Positions 46,905 to 55,044 of a DNA stretch of 64,000 nt are shown piece by piece. The DNA is from Chaetoderma sp. LZ-2023a (taxonomy: Eukaryota; Mollusca; Caudofoveata; Chaetodermatida; Chaetodermatidae): positions 81,146,079-81,210,078 of the forward strand of contig CM067367.1 of NCBI GenBank assembly GCA_034401795.1, given 5' to 3'. Under the pieces are notes generated by a model. The model searched no databases, had not been told where the DNA came from, and was given only the letters and a program-made list of their open reading frames with translations. Within the stretch, counting starts at the first letter, position 1. Every line of letters begins with the position of its first letter. The translations under genes and the position numbers were made by a program.

Positions 46905-47327
46905 TTAAAGAGGAGCTTTAACTATGCTACAAATCCATTCACTCATATCTTTCACTGGCATAGTGGCATATGAAATAAACAAACTATACCATAGGCTCAG
47001 TAGTAGTGTCGGAATTAAAATGATACCACCTCCCTCAACTGGCCGCCGTTCGGCGATCCGTGGCCCCCACCGCCCTCTCAATCCCTGGGGCATAGGTTGG
47101 TGAGACATGTGGTTGGTGTATGCCTCTAGATGGAGGCGCAGGTTTGTTGAAACAGGTGGTTGGTATGCCTCTAGATGGAGGCCCCAGGGATTAAGAGGGC
47201 GGTGGGGGCCACAGATCGCCGAAAGGTCATCCCGGAAGTGGGCCCACTTGGCATCCAGTATCATGGCAGTCTCAGCGCCCTGTGCCACCACCGTAGACGC
47301 CAGCACGAGCAGTATGATGAGAATCAT
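46905..47327 (-). pseudogene. Virus-like cluster, gene 1: secreted or membrane protein, rearranged
   Basis: Starts at an ATG (47,327) and has a clear signal peptide (MILIILLVLASTVVAQG). The next 20 residues (ETAMILDAKWAHFRDDL) look normal. From about 47,224 the frame runs into a 40-bp inverted repeat (arms 47,051-47,090 and 47,182-47,221, two mismatches) with short direct repeats between them, so the same DNA is read forwards and then backwards and the C-terminal 90 residues are probably not original, although a hydrophobic stretch (IILIPTLLLSLWYSLFISY) follows. It sits 2 bp downstream of gene 2 on the same strand. Function unknown. Confidence 0.5.
47051..47221. repeat. 40-bp inverted repeat flanking a 91-bp spacer with direct repeats
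   Basis: Left arm cggcgatccgtggcccccac... pairs with right arm ending ...ggccacagatcgccg with two mismatches over 40 bp. The spacer contains two copies of tgcctctagatggagg, 54 bp apart (47,120 and 47,166). Confidence 0.85.
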
Positions 47328-47329
47328 GG

Positions 47330-48284
47330 CTATATATGAAGAGTTAAACTGAACAGAGTGAACCCCTCGATAAATATATGTGCCAGATCGAGCCCTGTTC
47401 CATTCGGATCGATAGTGATCTTCATCTCCTCAGGGGCAGGGGCTAGCTGCTTCACTCTGCCACCGGCTAAGAAACGTAGCTCTAGGACTATATGAGCCGT
47501 TTGCGGGCTAGTGAGTCCGACTCGCTGAAGCAGTTTATCAGCACACTTGACTCTGGAGACATGTGGCACACCATCTATTCGTAGTTTGCCCTCTTGGACG
47601 TTAACAGCTTCTTCTGGTCCATCGAATGGACGACGTAGTAGGAGCTTTCCACCTGTAACCCCGATCCGGGGGCCCACCCTCGTCAGGGAGACACGTTCAC
47701 CTATGTAAGTGAGGAAGGATGATCCCCGATTGTAGAGCTTTCGAACTGTCCCATCCTTTTTCACAACAGTGGAGAGGGGAGTAACCTCTATGTCAATGAC
47801 TGCGGGAGGCCTATATAGGGGCAACCATGTTTGCCAGTCACAACCAGGTCCAGCGCGGTACCACACTTCATTCATCTCAAATATGAACTGTAGGTTTTTT
47901 GCCAGGGTCAACAGCAGGCCATCATGGGCCATCGGTGGGGCACCGCTCGAATAGTGTTTGACCAGATGAAAGCTGAGGTCGTTATTTAGGGTGTTGATGT
48001 CTGCCACCTCTGTATCCGAGAGCTCAATCAACGGCTCGAGGATGTACTTCCTCTTCGGGAAATCGTACCGAAACACGATTTTGTGGCCATCAATGTAGCG
48101 ACCCAGGTGCTCCTTTGACACATCCTTGAGGTCTGTGAGCAGCTCCACCCCATCGCCACCAATGGGGTGGAGGGAGATTGCCTTTGAGTTTGCTTCACAC
48201 TGTAGGGCAGTACCTTGGCAGCATCAACTGCGTACACATCTGCTAGGTCAGCAAGACCAGTCGAGTGAACACAATGGGTTCCAT
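47330..48284 (-). pseudogene. Virus-like cluster, gene 2: unknown ~300-residue protein
   Basis: The main open part is 272 codons (48,148 down to 47,330) starting at an upstream-open GTG codon; the likely true start is the ATG at 48,284, reached through two apparent frameshifts near 48,240 and 48,195. Visible text: DLADVYAVDAAKVL, then ISLHPIGGDGVELLTDLKDV, a charged middle, DWQTWLPLYRPPAVIDIEVT, and a basic/beta-rich C-terminus (KLLLRRPFDG, VLELRFLAGGRVKQLAPAP). No signal peptide and no membrane helix except a weakly hydrophobic end. I do not recognise the family. It diverges from gene 3 across a gap of about 40-60 bp, which must hold both promoters. Confidence 0.6.
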
Positions 48285-48322
48285 AGCACGCTATAGGAGG
48301 GGTTTAAACAGGACATATAACC
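48285..48322. promoter_or_regulatory. Divergent intergenic gap between genes 2 and 3
   Basis: Only about 40 bp separate the divergent genes. It contains tataggaggggtttaaacag and acatataacc, AT-rich words that could serve as TATA-like elements for both sides. Inference from position only. Confidence 0.35.
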
Positions 48323-48697
48323 TTGCCGATTGTCCGACTGCTGCTCTCCGGTGGTGAGAACGTAATCTCACCCTTTCTAGAGGGGAGACCCGTGGTACAT
48401 TACCGTGTGGAATGGGTCCTCTTCGAGGTGCCCCAGCGGGGCACAACATACATACACGCCGATGTGATACATCAACCTCCGCGCAGTGCACACAGCGGCT
48501 CACTGGTAGAAGTCAGCCGGGATGTGATAGAGTATCTCCCAGGTGCCAACAGCAACCTATGGAAAGCTATCAGTCCAAGCCTGTTCACACCTGTAAATCA
48601 CCTGTTTGACAGCCCCTCCGTTAACATATATGCCAGCACGGATGGGGTATCGGATATCCATTTAGAATGTACCCTCTTATTTCTTATTGCTCATTGA
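48308..48697 (+). pseudogene. Virus-like cluster, gene 3: small beta-rich protein
   Basis: An uninterrupted frame of about 125-130 codons without an ATG: the first possible start is TTG at 48,323, preceded by ATA where an ATG may have been. Text such as HYRVEWVLFEVPQRGTTYIH and LWKAISPSLFTPVNHLFD alternates hydrophobic and polar residues as in a beta-sandwich and ends with DIHLECTLLFLIAH. It lies 6 bp before gene 4. A structural (capsid or cement-like) role is conceivable but only by position. Confidence 0.5.
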
Positions 48698-48703
48698 CCT
48701 GAC

Positions 48704-49449
48704 ATGATATACCACCAGAAATATCTGACCTTTGCCGAGATGATGAAGAGCCCGCTACAGGGTTGCCCCTTCATGACCCCTGCACAGATGCTCGCACAAG
48801 AGATCTGTCAACAAGCAGGAGAGCGACTAAAGCAGGAGAGCTGGTATCAAAGGAGGCGAAGGAACAGTGAAGGTTCCCAATACTGGCATGCCCTCGTGGA
48901 GGAGAGTGAGCGGGATGATGTCTTCACATACGACGATGAGCGGATGTAGTGGAGACCGCGGACAATGCAGCGGAGACCACGGACGAGGATGAGCCAGAGA
49001 GTAAGCAGGACGATGTCTTCACATACGATTATGATCCAGATGTAGCAGAGACCGTGGACGATGCAGCGGAAACCGCGGACGAGGATGAGCCACAAAGTAA
49101 GTGGGAAGATGTCTTCACATACGACGATGAGCCAGATGACTTCACATACGACCATGAGCCAGGTGTCTTCACAGACGAGGATGAGCCAGATGTCATACCG
49201 TGGGAAGAGGAGATGGCACAGAAGTGTAAGACCAAGAAAGCCGTCCAGCGGCGGACCTACTATCTTGGTTATAAGGGGAAGTTCCAGATGTCACGTCTCA
49301 GAAAGATACTGGCACCCGACATATTGCTGGATGACCTCTGTCTAAGAGACGTCTGTCTCGACACCAGCAAGTTGGCACGGTATGCCAGGCTCTCCAAAAT
49401 GTACCCTTCTAGGACTCATGAGCAGATTCTGCAGGTGATGCAGCTTTAA
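48704..49449 (+). pseudogene. Virus-like cluster, gene 4: acidic-repeat protein with basic C-terminus
   Basis: Starts at ATG 48,704. The first 60 residues are mixed (FAEMMKSPLQGCPFMTPAQM...). Then come repeats of the pattern DDVFTYD(Y/D) and DEDEP(E/Q)SK at about 48,913, 49,009, 49,111 and 49,135, very rich in Asp and Glu. A one-base frameshift near 48,945 splits the frame inside the repeats (reading continues in the second frame to 49,449). The end is basic and helical: KKAVQRRTYYLGYKGKF and MSRLRKILAPDILLDDLCLR. The same DVAET and EPESK words occur in the acidic proteins at 52.6 and 54.7 kb. Family unknown. Confidence 0.6.
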
Positions 49450-49463
49450 TCTCCAGGTATACT

Positions 49464-50088
49464 ATGGCAAGATCAGAGTGGCGAAAGCAACCAGAAATAT
49501 ACCCCTCCCTGATGGATGACGAGGGCGGTACCATCCATGGCTGGCTCCTCCAGCAGATAGATACCATCAGAAAGAATCTCGTCCATGAGGCAGAAAAGTA
49601 CAGCAGAACGCGCAGGCGATATAAGACAGCCTACAACGTCCTCGCGCATACAACCACTGCTGTGGGTGTGATTGGAGCCAGTGCTGGGGTGGCAGCTGTG
49701 GCCACTCTCGCTGCAGTGGTCGGAGCCATGGTCGCCATCCGCCTGGGTGGCATGACACTAGCTGCCATTGTCTTGACCATGCGGTTTGGGGTGGGGCAGT
49801 GGCAGATCACCAGGAGGTTGGAGAAGCATGCTAAGTACGTGACACTGGCACAGAGTATGCTACGGACTATCGACGAGTCTGTCAGCAAAGCTCGTGGATG
49901 GGCAGGTCACCGATGAAAAGTACCACCATATATTGAAGGTCCAAACCCTGTACCGCACGGAGAAACCTAAAGTGCGACAGCAATACCTCAAATGCTCCAG
50001 CAGGCGGGTTGATATGGAGGAGTTAAAAAACGAGATGTTATGGCGAGGTCACCTCGCTGATCTCTGGAGTCGAGACGACTACAAATAG
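49464..50088 (+). pseudogene. Virus-like cluster, gene 5: two-helix membrane protein (SLATT-like layout)
   Basis: Begins at ATG 49,464, 14 bp after gene 4. A helical N-terminus (WLLQQIDTIRKNLVHEAEKY and RRRYKTAYNVLAH) leads into two Ala/Val/Gly-rich membrane segments (about residues 70-115: VIGASAGVAAVATLAAVVGA and GMTLAAIVLTMRFG), then a helical tail with KHAKYVTLAQSMLRTIDESV. A one-base shift near 49,888 moves the rest (VTDEKYHHIL...) to another frame ending at 50,088. The arrangement helix, two membrane passes, helix and the sequence pattern SKA-x-DG-x-(I/V)-x-DE-x-x-x-x-IL match a multicopy invertebrate protein family I recall, which resembles SLATT-type membrane proteins in layout. Function not known; it could act on membranes. 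Confidence 0.6.
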
Positions 50089-50127
50089 TGGGCTGCCTGT
50101 CCGGTAGCTTTAAGAACACCAGTATAG

Positions 50128-50346
50128 ATGGCCTTTCCACTTAACCTTACAACTGTCATCCGGAGCCAACCGCCCCTCCTGGGTACACCCTTGACTGGCC
50201 TGAGAGGTCTACTGGATGATATACCAGAGCTAACACCGTTCTCAATCACAGTGGATGGATGGTCCCGAACCAGCTTCTCCGTCAACCCACAATCGCTGAC
50301 CAACCGCCCCATCACCATCAAGGATGCGATGCAAGCTCTTACTTGA
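50128..50346 (+). CDS. Virus-like cluster, gene 6: 72-residue protein
   Basis: ATG at 50,128 to TGA at 50,344-50,346, uninterrupted. It has alternating hydrophobic residues (FPLNLTTVIRSQPP, FSITVDGWSRTSFSVN) and no membrane helix. Gene 7 starts with ATG directly after its stop (TGAATG). Too short to classify, but the tight junction and intact frame support it as real. Confidence 0.5.
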   Translation: MAFPLNLTTVIRSQPPLLGTPLTGLRGLLDDIPELTPFSITVDGWSRTSFSVNPQSLTNRPITIKDAMQALT

Positions 50347-50594
50347 ATGGCTGCTCCAAGCCTCTTATACTGGAATCAGCAGCTGAACTTTGCCGTGTGG
50401 TGTGCCATGGCAGGATGTGGAGTAAGTTCCACCCTGCTTCACCCCTATTCTGGTACTCCTGAAGCTGTGCTCATCGCCGGCTGTCTCAGATTTCATGTGC
50501 ACTTCATGGTGTGACGAATCCTCCGTGAGCTGGGTGCAAGCCTCCCTGATACAAATGCCTTCAACAGTCATAGCGTCTAAGCGGTCAGCAGACT

Positions 50595-50668
<74 letters not shown>

Positions 50669-51376
50669 TTCAGCACTCAAACAGACTATCGGTGGCATGG
50701 TGGTGACAACAGCGGTCTAGGAGTTATGTACGGTGATCCGAGATGTGACTACTCAGGATTCCCCTATCGAACCGCCGACGAGTAGGCCATCGGAAGACCG
50801 ACATTCTCGTTCGATCCGGACTCCGACCCTGGAGGGCTGGTGCAAAATATGCACATCACTGGCTTGCAACAGGACTATCCAGATGTGTGGAAGTACTTTG
50901 TCTCACACACCACCTCAGGCCTCACACCAGCAGGAATCATTTAGATCAACCAGTCCCAGGAAGCACTGTGCTAATGCCTTCTTACGGCACAGACCCAGCT
51001 GCGGCATTCCATAGATGGTGTCAGCGGAGCAGAGGTCCAGGCCATGTTCATCAGTCTCGTTGAGGATATGTTCATCGTGGCAGACACCAGTAGTCTTATT
51101 GCTAAGTTCCAGCAGGGGTTGCAGAAAGCCCGTCACAAAATTGACTTTGCTATATCGCCACACCTACGGCTGATTTCGAGCAACATGATCATGAGCATCG
51201 AGGACCTCCAAGTCAGGGGCTATAACAACATAATAGTCGAGCGGCGTTCCCCCAGTGTCCACTTCAGCTTCAACACTGCCATCAACGCACCTAAGCGTAG
51301 TACGAGCCATACAGTCCTTCCGATCCTGACACTGCAGCCAGTCGACACGGCAGCTCCAGGCGCCCCGACACTGTAG
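50347..51376 (+). pseudogene. Virus-like cluster, gene 7: WNQQLNFAVWCA-family protein
   Basis: Begins MAAPSLLYWNQQLNFAVWCA, abutting gene 6. TGA at 50,512-50,514 ends the first part after 55 codons, but the same frame continues with RILRELGAS. A (GA)n tract (50,598-50,668) then interrupts it. Later pieces lie in other frames: GGLVQNMHITGLQQDYPDVW (about 50,828), TSGLTPAGII with a stop, TAQTQLRHSIDGVSAEQ, and from 51,044 an open frame with ISLVEDMFIV, FQQGLQKARHKIDFAISPHL and VRGYNNIIVERRSPS. Together these match, in order, a large uncharacterised protein that I recall in several copies in cnidarian genomes (AVWCA..GCGVS, AGI.R.N.S...., Q.LQ.AR.K.DF, GYNNEIV). The function is unknown; a structural role is possible. 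Confidence 0.65.
50598..50668. repeat. (GA)n microsatellite inside gene 7
   Basis: About 70 bp of GA with one extra A. It lies within the decayed gene 7 frame, so it is a later expansion or insertion. Confidence 0.95.
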
Positions 51377-51485
51377 CCAGTTGACCCGACACCACTTCCC
51401 GTGGTAGCTCTACATGTGGTGTCAGGCCTAGCTATCGTGGCACTCAGGATCAGCCTACTCCGCCGCTAGCAAATCAGGTTTAAGA

Positions 51486-51945
51486 CTATCCTGACTCTCT
51501 ACAGTAGGTGTGGGGACCACGGTGAGAAACTGAACCAGCTTGGCATGCCCTATAGCTCCTATATCTGCTGCCATTTACACATCCAAGGGCTGGAGGGTTC
51601 GGAAGCGCATCCTTTTCCAGCTTGTAGTATCGCAGAGCCTTGTTCAGCTCTGAGTCTGGTGAGGTCATGGCGATCTCCACCTGCTGGAACACATCTGACA
51701 GATAGTCCCGATCCTTGTAGAAACCTGCTCGGCGATGCTTCCGCCATGCCAAGGTATTCGAGGAAGCAGATCTGTCCCTTGCCAAATCCTAGATAGAGCT
51801 TCACAGCTGTCAGCTCCGCTGTCAGCTCAGCACTGGAGAGCTGAGCGAGCTCATCTGGTGTCTTCTTCTTGTAGTCCTTCAACTCCCTCTGGAAGACAGC
51901 ACAGTACTTCTCGCATAGCGTGAGCCCGGATATGTTTAAGATGTC
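51486..51945 (-). pseudogene. Virus-like cluster, gene 8: charged helical protein
   Basis: On the minus strand a frame open from about 51,945 reads ISGLTLCEKYCAVFQRELKD, YKKKTPDELAQLSSAELTAE and LTAVKLYLGFGKGQICFLEY. Near 51,735 a frameshift moves it to the frame ending at 51,486 (RRAGFYKDRDYLSDVFQQVE, IAMTSPDSELNKALRYYKLE). Mostly helical and Lys/Glu-rich. No ATG is found at its start. It runs opposite to genes 7 and 9 and overlaps neither in its central part. Family unknown. Confidence 0.5.
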
Positions 51946-51956
51946 TCAATAGAGAG

Positions 51957-52460
51957 ATGAATATTCCTGAGTACCAACGCGGCCACCTGGCAGACGTAGA
52001 CTGGGAAGATCTTATTAGCTCTCTCGCCGGGGGACGCAGACGTTTAAGCGCAGTGTATACTCAGTGCTTAAACAATGACATCAACGGTACAGATCGTGAA
52101 GCAACTGCCCGAGAGCCAGGCGAGTCTTCAGAATGTGAGAACCTTCTGTGAACGAAGACACAGAAGTTACTGACCAAAGCAAAACCTCTGGCAGTCCATG
52201 TCGCCAGTAACGTGGCAGCGAATGTGGCCGTGGTGAAGATGACAGGGGAAATGAGGTTCTTACTGCTGCCACTGCAGCTGTCCTCACTACAGTGGTACAT
52301 GGGGTGGCCAGACACTCACCCCATCCCAAAGATCGCCCTCAGTGGTGCCGCCTACACTGGTGCCGCCAAGATCATGGGTGAACATGTTACACTAATGGAG
52401 GCCGCGGTTCTAGGGCTAGCAACGAGTGCAATGGCTGAGATCATCGTCGCCTACGTTTAA
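51957..52460 (+). pseudogene. Virus-like cluster, gene 9: small membrane protein with one stop
   Basis: ATG at 51,957; the frame runs 167 codons to TAA at 52,458-52,460, interrupted only by TGA at 52,149-52,151, in the same frame. The N-terminal part is soluble (MNIPEYQRGHLADVDWEDLI); after the stop come VHVASNVAANVAVVKMTG and three hydrophobic stretches (FLLLPLQLSSLQWYMGW, IALSGAAYTGAAKIMG, EAAVLGLATSAMAEIIVAYV), consistent with a membrane or membrane-active protein. The TGA fits an Arg CGA codon. Function unknown. Confidence 0.5.
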
Positions 52461-52615
52461 CCCCTCTGAATAGTGAGAGATGGATGACGAGACCCCTGCA
52501 GCATATGAGGCATGGCGTGCCGGAGGGCGGTGTGTAGCTCATAGTCGAGCATAGTCGAGCATGCAGACTGCGGATCGCCAATGCCCGGGAATGGTGGATC
52601 GGCCACAAGGCTTAA

Positions 52616-53113
52616 CAGGATTATGACGCAGACGACTACGATGTAGCGGAGACCGTGGGTGAGTATGGTGATGTAGAGTCTGAATCCCGCAAACCAATAC
52701 ACAGAGTGAAGGGAATCTATCGCAGTTACGTAAAAGGTTCTATCGGTCCACTGGCAGCAGTTGGGGCTCTGATCGCTCTGTTCACAACGAAGGTTGGCGA
52801 GACGGTCCGCAAGATCGCCAATAATGCTCTCCATGGGGTGGAGAAGATTTCTGAAGCCATACCAGCCATCGCCTCAGGAGTGGGTACGTTCTTCAGAGTC
52901 TCAGGTCCTTGGCTACCGTACATTGCCATAGCACTCACGGCCATCTGGGCCGCCGAGCATTTAAGCTGCATGACCGGTGTCATGGCTCTGCGCTACAGTG
53001 GGATTGACCTCCTCCCTGAAGCATTTATTTGCTCCAGACTGGAGGCTATCCAGCATATCTCGCTCTTCCTGGCTATGGAGGCTAACTACGGCAGCCCACT
53101 TCTCGACCGTTAG
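52616..53113 (+). pseudogene. Virus-like cluster, gene 10: acidic then amphipathic membrane-active protein
   Basis: Open from 52,616 after a TAA; the present first start is GTG 52,655. It begins QDYDADDYDVAETVGEYGD, then basic (SRKPIHRVKGIYRSYVKGSI), then a hydrophobic stretch (LAAVGALIALF), an amphipathic segment (VRKIANNALHGVEKISEAIP) and another hydrophobic segment (WLPYIAIALTAIWAAEHL). The first 170 bp are duplicated at 54,785-54,955. A partly homologous acidic head is found in gene 4. The order of acidic head, basic linker and amphipathic helix is reminiscent of viral membrane-lytic minor capsid proteins, but this is inference only. Its 3' end overlaps gene 11 on the opposite strand by about 150 bp. 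Confidence 0.5.
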
Positions 53114-53497
53114 TAGATCCTTAGGATCGACCCTCGCCCTTTGGAGAGCTAGAATAACAGGACTGTTGGTTTGGGCCACAGGAGGTAGGTCGAGTGGCCT
53201 GCCCTGGGTGCTGTCAAACCTCTGGTAGAGTATCCGATTCAGGAGTTCTTTTGTACTACGAGCTGGCGCTCCTTCCTCTATGGCGGCCAGTATCTCCGCA
53301 TCAGACGGAGGTGTGACCTTGGCTCGCTCGTGGATAATGTTGATGTCACGAAGCAGTCCTCGGAACCTGTCACAGTGGGACAGTGCACGCCGTGGCTGTC
53401 GTGCTGACTGTCATGCTGACTGTCATGCCGACTGTCATGCCGACTTGTCCTGCTGCCTATAGACAATCTGCTGGCGAACCTTACCAAACATGGCAGC
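52961..53497 (-). pseudogene. Virus-like cluster, gene 11: helical protein with 12-bp tandem repeats
   Basis: From an ATG near 53,495 the minus-strand frame reads into a run of about four 12-bp repeats (53,400-53,447; tgctgactgtca/tgccgactgtca on the plus strand), in which three units carry TGA where the last has CGA. It then stays open for about 145 codons: LSHCDRFRGLLRDINIIHER, AKVTPPSDAEILAAIEEG, STKELLNRILYQRF, DLLTVEKWAAVVSLHSQEER and a C-terminal end at 52,961. The composition is that of a soluble helical protein. It converges with and overlaps gene 10. Family unknown. Confidence 0.5.
53400..53447. repeat. Four 12-bp tandem repeats in frame with gene 11
   Basis: Units of tgctgactgtca or tgccgactgtca. 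Because 12 is a multiple of three, the reading frame is kept. On the minus strand three of the repeat junctions carry TGA and one CGA. Confidence 0.8.
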
Positions 53498-53499
53498 CG

Positions 53500-54626
53500 T
53501 TTAACCCCTCTCTATACCCAGACCTTAAACATGCTGCAGTATGTGCAACATCCAGATGGGGCCATTGAATCCGCACTGAACCTCAGAAGGACTGCCTGAT
53601 GGTCATTCGACCCAGTATACACGATGAGAACCCGTTGTCCGCTGCTGGGAAGTACATTGACTCTGCAATCTCGGCCCAGATCCACGAGATCAAGAGGATG
53701 ACACTCGAGTTCAAGCTTCAGAGCACAACTGAATGGACGGTAGAGCTGCCGCAGGTTCTGAACAGGTGGGAGATCGTGCAGAGCAACAGTACCATGGACA
53801 CCACCTATGTGAATGATGAGTATTGGGTCCTAGGTCCGCTGGCTCGTGGCCCAACCTTCTATGCGAAGGGAAAGGGGTACTACGCTGTGGGGTGCAACGA
53901 GGGGTTCACGGAATTCGAACTACGGGCAGGTGTCGAGAAGCCCAAGGCAGTTCCACCCTTAAACTGTCACGTGAATCCGGCTGCCATGTAGAACAGGCTG
54001 TTCCTCTTGGTGTACACTGAGCAGCTCGCAGATGCGATGATGAAAGCTCCAAGACTTCATGTCTGGCGTGACGAGAATGACCAGGAGCTGAAGCAAACGG
54101 GTTCCAAACAGCGGATCGTGCATGTGGTCGAGAACACCAGCAGGTCCAAGCCACAGCTAACCAATGGGTAGAGCTGACATTGTATCATGGTGCATCGGAC
54201 TGTGTCGCTGCTGCGGTCTTGGTTCAGAAGGGGGGAGCCATCCGTCAGGTGGATAAGCTAGACGACTTCAAGCTTGTGGTTGCTGGGACCAATGCTCATG
54301 GTGACGCACGCGAGCTGGCTGATTTCCAACTCTACAGACAGAAAACTAAGTTATATGCACTTCTGCGCCTAACCAGTGGAAGCGACGACCTCGAGTCGGC
54401 ATTCGAGGGCCGTCACCACCTCGGGGGCACGGACATCCCACCTAATCAGGGCAACTGGCTCAACTTGAACATCGGAAACCTCATAGTTGGGCCTCGCTCA
54501 GTAGGTGTGACGGTACTTTACTTTGGCTATGCTAAGGTATGCGTATCGAACTCACCAGGTATTCAGCTTGAGCCTGTCATCACCGCAGCAGCTGCCACCA
54601 CTACTATAAGCTCTGCTGTCTTCTGA
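53500..54626 (+). pseudogene. Virus-like cluster, gene 12: candidate major structural protein
   Basis: The largest plus-strand gene, about 350 codons. Text upstream of the first ATG (53,599) in the same frame (WQPFNPSLYPDLKHAAVCA, then TGA at about 53,567) suggests an earlier start. Main part: MVIRPSIHDENPLSAAGKYI, AISAQIHEIKRMTLEFKLQS, WTVELPQVLNRWEIVQ; TAG at 53,989-53,991; continuing LFLLVYTEQLADAMMKAPRL; a frameshift near 54,150; then ELTLYHGASDCVAAAVLVQK, DDFKLVVAGTNAHGDAREL, NWLNLNIGNLIVGPRSVGVT to TGA 54,624-54,626. The alternating hydrophobic pattern and length would suit a beta-sandwich capsid protein. I do not recognise a specific family. Six or more residues of beta-strand-like text repeat throughout, but no fold can be proved by eye. 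Confidence 0.5.
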
Positions 54627-54708
54627 CCTGTCGATGCTTCATAGCCGAGCCGTGGCTCAGATATCTTTACAGCCGTGTAGTACTCATCAGAGACGGATCT
54701 CAAGAGCG

Positions 54709-54960
54709 ATGTATGAACCAGAGGCTGATCCAGTCGAGGATATAGATGACGAGGACTATGAGGAGGAGTATGATGAGGAGGATGATTATGACGCTGACGA
54801 CTACGATGTAGCAGAGACCGCGGGTGAGTATGATGATGTAGAGCCTGAATCCCGCAAACCAATACACAGAGTGGAGGGAATCCATCGCAGTTACGTAAAA
54901 GGTTCTATCGGTATGCTGGGAGCAGTTGGGGCTCTGATCGCTCTGTTCAGAACGAAGTGT
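54709..54960 (+). pseudogene. Virus-like cluster, gene 13: truncated duplicate of gene 10 with intact acidic head
   Basis: ATG at 54,709 opens MYEPEADPVEDIDDEDYEEE, a strongly acidic head missing from gene 10, then the shared DADDYDVAET, the basic linker and LGAVGALIALFRTK. At 54,960 a (GTGC)n array replaces the rest. From 54,785 it matches 52,620-52,790 with roughly 90% identity by eye. Confidence 0.6.
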
Positions 54961-54961
54961 C

Positions 54962-54967
54962 TGTGTG

Positions 54968-55039
<72 letters not shown>

Positions 55040-55044
55040 TGTGT
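54962..55044. repeat. (GTGC)n microsatellite
   Basis: About 80 bp of gtgc tetranucleotides at the right end of the virus-like cluster, breaking gene 13. Confidence 0.95.

Noticed and set aside
46905-54960. Cluster as bacterial contamination or an integrated phage
   Set aside because: Small tightly packed genes look phage-like, but no phage proteins or ribosome binding sites are evident, microsatellites of the host type lie inside genes, and decay by CGA-to-TGA fits a resident animal locus.
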